This document shows positions 16,357 through 22,493 of a stretch of DNA of 31,217 nucleotides, one piece after another. The position numbers and the translations under genes were made by a program. Source of the stretch: Streptomyces sp. NRRL F-6676 (GTDB lineage Bacteria > Actinomycetota > Actinomycetes > Streptomycetales > Streptomycetaceae). Positions within the stretch are counted from its first letter, which is position 1. Each line of letters opens with the position of its first letter. The DNA is taken from assembly GCF_000725625.1 (NCBI RefSeq), contig NZ_JOHS01000068.1, positions 1 to 31,217 on the forward strand, written 5' to 3'. Below the pieces are notes generated by a model, which made no database searches, was not told the origin of the DNA, and saw only the letters and a list, made by a program, of their open reading frames with translations.

Positions 16357-17250
16357 TCAGACGACGATGACCCGGCGCCCGCGGGTGTGACCTGCCTGGC
16401 TGTCGCGGTGCGCCGCGGCCGCCCCGGTGAGCGGGTACGACTTCTCGACCGGGATGTGCAGCGTCCCCCGGGCGAGGAGGCGGACGGTCTCGGCGAGCGC
16501 CTCGGTCACGCTCCCGGCCACGTTGGAGAATCGCGCGCCGAACTCCGGTGCGGCGAGATCGGCGATGGAGACCACCTTCCGCGGGTCCCCGGTCAGTTCG
16601 ACGAGTTCGCGGATCACGCCCGAGCCGGCCAGATCGAGGGCGGCGTCGACGCGTCCGAGCCGGCGCACCCGCTCGACCCAGCCCTCGCCGTACGTGGTGG
16701 CGGCGGCGCCCAGGCCGCGCAGATAGTCCTGGTTCGTGGCCCCGGCCGTGCCGATCACGGCGATGCCACGGTCGCGGGCGACCTGGAGCACCGCCGAGCC
16801 GACTCCTCCGGACGCCCCGCTGACCAGCAGCGTCCGGCCGGGCCGCACTCCGACCTCGCGGATGACGCGCAGCGCGGTCTCCATCACGGAGGGGTACCCG
16901 GCCGCCTCCTCGAACGTCAGGTTCCCGGGCATACGGGCCCAGGCCGACAGCACGGCGAACTCGGCATAGGTGCTCGTGCCCTCGCCGAACACGCGGTCGC
17001 CGATCTCGACCCCTTCGACGCCCTCGCCGACCTCGTCCACCACTCCGGCGGCGTCCAGCCCGATCCCCGCGGGCAGCGCGATCGGTCGGACCTTCCGCAT
17101 CTGGCCTTCGCGGATTCTCCAGTCGACGGGGTTCACACCCGCCGCTCGTACGGCGATGCGTATGTGGCCGGGGCCCGCGTGGGGTTCCTCGGCGTCGATG
17201 AGGCGCAACACGTCAGGACCGCCGAACTCGGCGAAGCTCACTTTCTTCAT
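16357..17250 (-). CDS. NADP-dependent quinone oxidoreductase-type protein
   Basis: A 297-aa zinc-free MDR enzyme from the ATG at 17250. The catalytic N-terminal domain carries AAGVNPVDWRIREG (about 37-50). The cofactor domain carries LLVSGASGGVGSAVLQVA, the AxxGxVG-type NADPH motif of quinone oxidoreductases. Zinc-binding cysteines are absent. The family reduces quinones or enones. It is divergent from a TetR gene 70 nt away, with perfect palindromes between, suggesting a detoxification enzyme induced through that repressor. The frame upstream of 17250 would run through the operator and is rejected as coding. Confidence 0.93.
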   Translation of the reverse strand: MKKVSFAEFGGPDVLRLIDAEEPHAGPGHIRIAVRAAGVNPVDWRIREGQMRKVRPIALPAGIGLDAAGVVDEVGEGVEGVEIGDRVFGEGTSTYAEFAVLSAWARMPGNLTFEEAAGYPSVMETALRVIREVGVRPGRTLLVSGASGGVGSAVLQVARDRGIAVIGTAGATNQDYLRGLGAAATTYGEGWVERVRRLGRVDAALDLAGSGVIRELVELTGDPRKVVSIADLAAPEFGARFSNVAGSVTEALAETVRLLARGTLHIPVEKSYPLTGAAAAHRDSQAGHTRGRRVIVV

Positions 17251-17266
17251 GCGTCCGACCTTAGCC

Positions 17267-17294
17267 CTAACGGTTAGGTTTTTGAAACCGTTAG
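17267..17294. promoter_or_regulatory. TetR operator between quinone oxidoreductase and tetR
   Basis: CTAACGGTTAG (17267-17277) is a perfect palindrome around a central G. CTAACGGTT (17267-17275) and AACCGTTAG (17286-17294) also form a perfect 9-bp inverted repeat with a 10-nt spacer. It is placed to control both divergent genes. Confidence 0.75.
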
Positions 17295-17320
17295 TGTTTC
17301 GCACCTGATAGTGTCAGGGC

Positions 17321-17926
17321 ATGACCGTGCCGCCCGGACGCCGTGAACGCAAGAAGGCCGCGACCCGCCAGAAGATCGCCGACGCGGCGCTGCGGCTCTT
17401 CCTGGAGCGCGGGTACGACGCGGTGGGCATCCGGGACGTGGCCGCCGAGGCCGACGTGGCGGTCACCACGCTCTTCGCCCACTTCGCCTCGAAAGAGGCC
17501 CTGGTGTTCGAACAGGACGAGGATTTCGAGCACCGTTTCCAGCAGGCGGTCACCGGCCGGGCGCCGCACGAACCGCTCGTCCCCGCACTGCGCCGAGAGG
17601 TCAAGGCCCTGGTGCGACATTGCGCGGAGGACGGCGCCTCCCCGGTCTGGCGCATGATCGACGCCACCCCCGCCCTGCGGGAGTACGAGGAGTCGATGCG
17701 GCTGCGCCATGCGAAGACGCTGGCCACCGCCATCGCCGAAGACCTCGGTCTGCCGCCGGACACCACGGCCTGCCGGGCGATCGCCAGATTCGTGGTCGAC
17801 GCCCATGGACTGGCCCGGGAGTCGGCCGATCCGCAGGCCGCGGTGGACGAGATCTTCGAGATGATCGAGGCGGCCTGGGCGGCCGTCCGTCCCGCCGGTA
17901 ACTCCGGTGTCGCGGCCGGATCGTGA
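17321..17926 (+). CDS. TetR family regulator beside the quinone oxidoreductase
   Basis: A 201-aa regulator. The DNA-binding domain is at about 10-60, with IRDVAAEADVAVTTLFAHFASKEAL; the Arg/Lys-rich start RRERKKAATRQKI precedes it. The C-terminal domain is not assigned to a named ligand class. The start at 17321 has only AGGG close by, and TAGTGT (17309-17314) could be a -10 box, so the mRNA may be nearly leaderless. It likely represses itself and the divergent oxidoreductase through the palindromes at 17267-17294. Confidence 0.92.
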   Translation: MTVPPGRRERKKAATRQKIADAALRLFLERGYDAVGIRDVAAEADVAVTTLFAHFASKEALVFEQDEDFEHRFQQAVTGRAPHEPLVPALRREVKALVRHCAEDGASPVWRMIDATPALREYEESMRLRHAKTLATAIAEDLGLPPDTTACRAIARFVVDAHGLARESADPQAAVDEIFEMIEAAWAAVRPAGNSGVAAGS

Positions 17927-17953
17927 AGGGAGCCGGTCCGCTCGGCGGGATCG

Positions 17954-17973
17954 CCCGGCGGCCGTAGGCCGGG
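17954..17973. terminator. Small hairpin between convergent TetR genes
   Basis: CCCGGC (17954-17959) pairs with GCCGGG (17968-17973) around 8 nt. It lies between the convergent genes ending at 17926 and 18020. The stem is weak in length though pure GC. Confidence 0.35.
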
Positions 17974-18019
17974 ACGGCGCGGCGGTGGCGGCCTGCGGAT
18001 GTGACGGTTCCGCGTCGGG

Positions 18020-18682
18020 TCAGGACGCCCGGCCGTCCGCCCGGCGCACCTCCTCGAACCGCACTTCCAACCCGTCCAGCAACGCCCGCAATCCCGTCTC
18101 GAACGCCCGCTCGTCGATCTCCTCCTGGCGCCCGGCCAGCCGATGCGCCTGCCCGAGGTGGGGATAGTCCGCCGGATCGTAGGCCGCCTCGTCGTTCACG
18201 AACCCCCCGGCGAACGACCCCAGCGCGGACCCCATCACGAAGTACCGCATCAACGCCCCCACGGAAGTCGCCTGCGCGGCAGGCCACCCCGCGTCCACCA
18301 TCGCCCCGTACACCGCGTCCGCCAGCCGCAACGCCGCCGGCCGCCTCCCCGGCCCGTGCGCCAGCACCGGCACCACGTTCGGATGCGCCCGCAACGCCGC
18401 CCGGTAGGACACCGCCCAGTCGTGCAACGCCGTCCGCCACTCCCGCGTGTCCCACCCCTCCTCGAACATCGACAGATCGACCTGCGCGCTCACCGAGTCG
18501 GCGACCGCCTCCAGGATCTCGTCCTTCGTACGGAAGTGGTTGTAGAGCGACGGCCCGCTCACCCCCAGCTCGGCCGCGAGCCGGCGCGTGGAGACGGCCG
18601 CGAGCCCCTCCGCGTCCACGAGCGCACGCGCCGTCTCGACGATGCGGTCGGTGCTGAGCAGGGGCTTGCGCGGTCGGGCCAT
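18020..18682 (-). CDS. TetR family regulator divergent from acyl-CoA dehydrogenase
   Basis: A 220-aa protein from the ATG at 18682 (MARPRKPLLSTDRIVETA); an ATG three codons upstream is possible. The DNA-binding domain is at about 8-58, with STRRLAAELGVSGPSLYNHFRTKDEI. The C-terminal domain resembles the TetR C-terminal class, with AHPNVVPVLAHGPGRRPAAL. It is divergent from the acyl-CoA dehydrogenase gene with a palindrome at 18709-18726 between. A related palindrome upstream of the aldehyde dehydrogenase at 13604 suggests a second target. An acyl-CoA or fatty acid ligand is inferred. Confidence 0.92.
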   Translation of the reverse strand: MARPRKPLLSTDRIVETARALVDAEGLAAVSTRRLAAELGVSGPSLYNHFRTKDEILEAVADSVSAQVDLSMFEEGWDTREWRTALHDWAVSYRAALRAHPNVVPVLAHGPGRRPAALRLADAVYGAMVDAGWPAAQATSVGALMRYFVMGSALGSFAGGFVNDEAAYDPADYPHLGQAHRLAGRQEEIDERAFETGLRALLDGLEVRFEEVRRADGRAS

Positions 18683-18708
18683 GGCGCACATAGTAGGGCT
18701 GCGCCTAT

Positions 18709-18726
18709 AAACTAGCAGTGCTAATT
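18709..18726. promoter_or_regulatory. Operator-like palindrome between tetR and acyl-CoA dehydrogenase
   Basis: AAACTAGC-AGT-GCTAATT contains TAGC-N3-GCTA with near-symmetric flanks. It sits 22 nt before the acyl-CoA dehydrogenase start and 27 nt before the TetR start. It matches the site at 13505-13523 at 15 of 19 positions. Confidence 0.65.
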
Positions 18727-18747
18727 AAATCCCCGAGGTGACCCGCC

Positions 18748-19899
18748 ATGAACCTGGAGCTCAGCGAGGAACAGGCCGCCGTCCGCCGGCTGGCCAGGGA
18801 CTTCGTCGAGGGCGAGATCGCACCGCACGCCGTCGCCTGGGACCGCGCGGAGGAGGTCGACCGGGGCATCGTGAAGAAGCTCGGCGAGGTCGGCTTCCTC
18901 GGCCTGACCCTCGACGAGGAGTACGGCGGCTCCGGCGGCGACCACCTCGCGTACTGCCTGGTCACCGAGGAGCTCGGCCGCGGCGACTCCTCCGTGCGCG
19001 GCATCGTCTCCGTCTCCCTGGGCCTCGTCGCCAAGACGATCGCCGCGTGGGGGAGCGAGGAGCAGAAGCGGCGGTGGCTGCCGGGGCTCACCTCCGGCGA
19101 GTACGTCGGCTCCTTCGGCCTCACCGAACCGGGCACCGGCTCCGACGCCGGCAACCTCACCACCCGCGCGGTCCGGGACGGCGAGGACTACGTCCTCAAC
19201 GGCACCAAGATGTTCATCACCAACGGCACCTGGGCCGACGTCGTCCTGCTCTTCGCCCGCTCCACCGACGCCCCCGGCCACAAGGGCGTCACCGCCTTCC
19301 TCGTCCCCGCCGACAGCCCCGGCCTGACCCGCCGCACCCTCCACGGCAAGCTCGGCCTGCGCGGCCAGGCCACCGCCGAACTGGTCTTCGAGGACGTCCG
19401 GGTCCCCGCCGCCGCGATGCTGGGCCCTGAGGGCAAGGGCTTCTCCGTCGCCATGTCCGCGCTCGCCAAGGGCCGGATGTCGGTCGCGGCCGGCTGCGTC
19501 GGCATCGCCCAGGCCGCCCTGGACGCGGCCGTCCGCTACGCGGGCGAGCGCGAGCAGTTCGGCAGCCCCATCGCCCGGCACCAGCTGGTGCAGGAGCTGA
19601 TCAGCGACATCGCCGTCGACGTGGACGCCGCCCGGCTGCTCACCTGGCGGGTCGCCGACCTGATCGACCGCGGGCGGCCCTTCGCCACCGAGGCGTCCAA
19701 GGCCAAGCTCTTCGCCTCCGAGGCCGCCGTCCGCGCCGCCAACAACGCCCTCCAGGTCTTCGGCGGTTACGGCTACATCGACGAGTACCCTGCGGGCAAA
19801 CTGCTGCGCGACGCCCGCGTGATGACCCTCTACGAGGGCACCAGCCAGATCCAGAAGCTGCTCATCGGCCGTGCGCTGACCGGAGTCTCGGCGTTCTGA
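18748..19899 (+). CDS. Acyl-CoA dehydrogenase
   Basis: A 383-aa FAD enzyme that introduces the alpha-beta double bond in acyl-CoA during fatty or branched-chain acid breakdown. Family motifs are FGLTEPGTGSDAGNLTTRA (FAD/substrate contact), VFEDVRVP, YAGEREQFGSPIA, and QVFGGYGYIDEYP with catalytic E363 in LYEGTSQIQKLLIGRAL. The catalytic Glu position matches short- or branched-chain members rather than isovaleryl-type enzymes. GAGGTG lies 8 nt before the ATG. It is divergent from a TetR gene with an operator-like site between. Chain-length preference cannot be read from sequence. Confidence 0.96.
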   Translation: MNLELSEEQAAVRRLARDFVEGEIAPHAVAWDRAEEVDRGIVKKLGEVGFLGLTLDEEYGGSGGDHLAYCLVTEELGRGDSSVRGIVSVSLGLVAKTIAAWGSEEQKRRWLPGLTSGEYVGSFGLTEPGTGSDAGNLTTRAVRDGEDYVLNGTKMFITNGTWADVVLLFARSTDAPGHKGVTAFLVPADSPGLTRRTLHGKLGLRGQATAELVFEDVRVPAAAMLGPEGKGFSVAMSALAKGRMSVAAGCVGIAQAALDAAVRYAGEREQFGSPIARHQLVQELISDIAVDVDAARLLTWRVADLIDRGRPFATEASKAKLFASEAAVRAANNALQVFGGYGYIDEYPAGKLLRDARVMTLYEGTSQIQKLLIGRALTGVSAF

Positions 19900-19995
19900 G
19901 CGCCCGGGGGCGCGCACGCGTCTGAGTACCCGGGTCCCCGGCGACTGAGTACGACGGCGGATGTGGCGCGGGCCACGTCCGCCGATCCTGATCGC

Positions 19996-20283
19996 ATGAG
20001 TGACACACCGGTCAAGCAGCAGAACACCGCCGCCTTCTACGGCCAGGCCGCCGCCTCCTTCGTCGTCGCGCTGGTCGCGACCGCCGTCGGCATCTACCAC
20101 CTCCAGGCCGACGCCTGGGTCCGTGCCTTCCTCGCCGTCGCCGTGCTGTACCTGGTGACCTCCGCCTTCACCCTCGCCAAGGTCATCCGCGACCGCCAGG
20201 AGGCCGGGCAGATCGTCAGCCGTGTCGACCAGGCGAGACTGGAGAAGCTGCTCGCCGAACACGACCCGTTCGAAAAGCTCTGA
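19996..20283 (+). CDS. YiaA/YiaB family small inner membrane protein
   Basis: A 95-aa protein from the ATG at 19996. There are two hydrophobic helices, about 14-34 (FYGQAAASFVVALVATAVGIY) and 41-60 (WVRAFLAVAVLYLVTSAF), followed by TLAKVIRDRQEA and a charged cytoplasmic tail. This matches the YiaA/YiaB two-helix family of unknown function. It has its own spacer on both sides and ends 25 nt before a strong hairpin, so it is probably a single-gene transcript. Confidence 0.85.
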   Translation: MSDTPVKQQNTAAFYGQAAASFVVALVATAVGIYHLQADAWVRAFLAVAVLYLVTSAFTLAKVIRDRQEAGQIVSRVDQARLEKLLAEHDPFEKL

Positions 20284-20307
20284 ATCCGCCGCGCCCGCCC
20301 CCGGGCC

Positions 20308-20338
20308 GCTGAGCGGGCACGCTAAGCGCCCGCTCAGC
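20308..20338. promoter_or_regulatory. Hairpin overlapping a TetR operator
   Basis: GCTGAGCGGGC (20308-20318) and GCCCGCTCAGC (20328-20338) form a perfect 11-bp inverted repeat 24 nt after the YiaA/B-type gene, fit for termination. Overlapping it, CTAAGCGCCCGCTCAG (20322-20337) is a near palindrome matching the one at 21521-21536. The region may both end one transcript and regulate the next gene, tetR at 20385. Confidence 0.6.
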
Positions 20339-20384
20339 ATCGGCGGTATGGTGGTGCACCTGTCGGTGGAGAGGGGCACGAGCG

Positions 20385-21008
20385 ATGAGTACGGCGCAGG
20401 AGACGGTCGGCGGCGAGAGCGAGCCGTGGGTGGAGGTCACCCCGGACGCGGCCCGGCGGCTGCTGGTGGCGGCCGTGGACGCCTTCGCCGAGCGCGGCTA
20501 CCACGCGACGACCACCCGTGACATCGCGAGCCGCGCCGGCATGAGCCCGGCCGCGCTCTACATCCACTACAAGACCAAGGAAGAGCTGCTCCAGCGCATC
20601 AGCCGGATCGGCCACGAGAAGGTCCTGGAGATCCTGCGCACGGCGGCCGGTGCCGAGGGCAGCGCCACCGAGCGGCTCGCCGACGCCGTCAGCTCCTTCG
20701 TACGGTGGCACGCCGGCCGGCGCACCACCGCGCGGGTCGTGCAGTACGAGCTGGACGCGCTCGGCCCCGAGGCGCGCGCCGAGATCGTCGCGCTGCGCCG
20801 CCAGGTCGACGCGGAGGTGCGGGGCATCATCGAGGACGGGGTGGCGTCCGGCGAGTTCGACGTGCTCGACGTGCGCGGCACCACGCTCGCCGTCCTCTCG
20901 CTCTGTGTCGACGTCGCCCGCTGGTTCAACATCGACGGTTCCCGCACCCCCGAGGAGATCGGCACGCTCTACGCCGACCTCGTGCTGCGGATGGTGGCCG
21001 CGAAGTAG
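20385..21008 (+). CDS. TetR family regulator, KstR2-like architecture
   Basis: A 207-aa regulator. The DNA-binding domain is at about 23-73 (RLLVAAVDAFAERGYHATT, then IASRAGMSPAALYIHYKTKEELL). The C-terminal domain contains VRWHAGRRTTARVVQYELDAL and WFNIDGSRTPEEIGTLYADL, a pattern found in TetR proteins that bind acyl-CoA compounds, such as KstR2-type proteins. It is convergent with a MaoC-type hydratase gene 19 nt away. The same palindrome occurs upstream of both genes, supporting control of itself and the hydratase. The ligand is inferred. Confidence 0.92.
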   Translation: MSTAQETVGGESEPWVEVTPDAARRLLVAAVDAFAERGYHATTTRDIASRAGMSPAALYIHYKTKEELLQRISRIGHEKVLEILRTAAGAEGSATERLADAVSSFVRWHAGRRTTARVVQYELDALGPEARAEIVALRRQVDAEVRGIIEDGVASGEFDVLDVRGTTLAVLSLCVDVARWFNIDGSRTPEEIGTLYADLVLRMVAAK

Positions 21009-21027
21009 CACCGGGCGCGGCCGCCGG

Positions 21028-21489
21028 TCAGAGGTAGTACCGGGACACCGACTCCGCGACGCACACCGGCTTGTCGCCGCCCTCGCGCTCCACGGTGAAC
21101 GCGACGGTGACCTGCACGCCGCCGGGCACGTCGTCGGCGCCGGTGATCCTCGCTGTCGCGCGGAGCCGGGAGCCGACGGGGACGGGGGAGGGGAAACGCA
21201 CCTTGTTCGTCCCGTAGTTGACGCCCATCTTCACGCCCTCGACACCGAGGAGCTGCGGCCCGAACAGCGGCAGCAGCGACAGGGTCAGATACCCGTGCGC
21301 GATGGTCGTCCCGAAGGGCCCGGAGGCGGCCTTCTCGGGGTCCACGTGGATCCACTGATGGTCCCCGGTCGCCTCGGCGAACAGATCGATCCGCTTCTGG
21401 TCGACCTCCACCCAGTCGCTGTACCCCAACTGCTCCCCGACGGCGGCCTTCAGCGCTTCCACAGAAGCGAAGACCCTCGGCTCTGCCAT
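21028..21489 (-). CDS. MaoC family (R)-specific enoyl-CoA hydratase
   Basis: A 153-aa single hot-dog-fold protein. The catalytic dyad is D43 and H48 in FAEATGDHQWIHVDPEKA, followed by GPFGTTIAHGYLTLSLLP, the hydratase-2 signature. It adds water to trans-2-enoyl-CoA to give (R)-3-hydroxyacyl-CoA and acts as a dimer. It lies tail-to-tail with the TetR gene. Its promoter region holds a palindrome (21521-21536) matching the one at the TetR promoter. It could act with the acyl-CoA dehydrogenase nearby, but no shared transcript exists. Confidence 0.95.
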   Translation of the reverse strand: MAEPRVFASVEALKAAVGEQLGYSDWVEVDQKRIDLFAEATGDHQWIHVDPEKAASGPFGTTIAHGYLTLSLLPLFGPQLLGVEGVKMGVNYGTNKVRFPSPVPVGSRLRATARITGADDVPGGVQVTVAFTVEREGGDKPVCVAESVSRYYL

Positions 21490-21520
21490 GTCCGACCTCC
21501 CGCATCACACCACGACGTGC

Positions 21521-21536
21521 CTAAGCGACTGCTTAG
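21521..21536. promoter_or_regulatory. TetR operator upstream of the MaoC gene
   Basis: CTAAGCGACTGCTTAG is a 16-bp near-perfect palindrome 31 nt upstream of the hydratase start. It matches CTAAGCGCCCGCTCAG at 20322-20337. Confidence 0.7.
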
Positions 21537-21628
21537 CATGGTCGGCCGGAGAGTCGATGTCAACGAGGTCATGCGCTTGGCGTCCTGGCCGGGGGCGCGC
21601 CCGTGAGCAAGGCGCACCCCCACAAGAC

Positions 21629-22231
21629 CTACGCCGACACCAGCAACCGCTCGCGCCGCGCGTGCCCCACCGCCTCATCGGTGAGTACCGGCAGAGGCAC
21701 CACGATGCCGCACGACACACACACCGGCCCCGACGACGGCTCGTGCGCGAGGTCCCACCGCCACACCAGCCGCTCCCCACCGCACACCGGGCAGCAAGAC
21801 CCCGGCTCCCGCTCCAGCGCCGCGATCAACCGCCGCAGCACCTCCGCCATCGGGCCACGGGGGTGGACCCGGGGATCGTCGCACCACGCCACTCCGAAGC
21901 CGCCCCACGTCAGCCGGTGCCAGTCGTCCACACTGCCCGGCCTGCGCAGCCCGTCGTGCTTCTCCTTCCTGCGGCGCTCGGCGAACTCGGCCTCGTAGGC
22001 GAGCCACACGGAACGGGCCTCCTCCAGCTCCTCCAGCGCGGCCACGAGCCGCACCGGGTCGGGGGAGCGGTCCTCGGGGCCGAAGCCGGCCCGGGAGCAC
22101 AGGTGGTCCCAGGTCGCCCGGTGCCCGTAAGGGGCGAACCGCTCAAGGCACTTGCGCAGCGAGTAGCGCCGCAGTGCCAGATCGCACCTCGGATCCCGCA
22201 CCTGTCTCGCCAGACTCCGGAAACCCGCCAT
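21629..22231 (-). CDS. Uncharacterised protein with C-terminal zinc ribbon
   Basis: A 200-aa protein of no named family that I recognise. The N-terminal part is helical and basic (LARQVRDPRCDLALRRYSLRKCLERF). The middle holds the charged helix VRLVAALEELEEARSVWLAYEAEFAERRRKEK, followed by the Trp-rich WHRLTWGGFGVAWCDDP. The last 60 residues contain CPVCGG and CVSCG, spaced as a four-cysteine zinc ribbon. GGAGG lies about 9 nt before the ATG at 22231. It is divergent from the acylase gene and single on its strand. Nucleic-acid or protein binding through the ribbon is possible; the function is unknown. Confidence 0.75.
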   Translation of the reverse strand: MAGFRSLARQVRDPRCDLALRRYSLRKCLERFAPYGHRATWDHLCSRAGFGPEDRSPDPVRLVAALEELEEARSVWLAYEAEFAERRRKEKHDGLRRPGSVDDWHRLTWGGFGVAWCDDPRVHPRGPMAEVLRRLIAALEREPGSCCPVCGGERLVWRWDLAHEPSSGPVCVSCGIVVPLPVLTDEAVGHARRERLLVSA

Positions 22232-22249
22232 CGTCCTGCACCTCCGTCA

Positions 22250-22382
22250 CACCTGCACCTGCACCTGTACTTCGGTCACTTCGGCGTCGTCGTACGGACG
22301 TCGTCGAGTAGACGTATCGACACGCGATTCGGCTCCCTCCGGCGCCCTCCTCTTTCCGTCCTCTTTCCGACTTCTTTTCCGA
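22250..22382. repeat. Short tandem repeats in the acylase upstream region
   Basis: CACCTG occurs three times in tandem (22250-22267). ACTTCGG occurs twice (22269, 22278). CTCTTTCCG occurs at 22350 and 22361 with a third altered copy near 22371, inside a pyrimidine-rich tract. These occupy the divergent promoter region. No clear promoter hexamers could be assigned. Confidence 0.65.
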
Positions 22383-22493
22383 CGACCTCCACGAGCCCGC
22401 CCCCAACGGCTTCAAAAGTGACGCCTGTTCATGTTCAATCGCGGGTGTACCGGCGGTAACATCCGGCCCCACCTCAGCTCCGGAGGACCTGCC

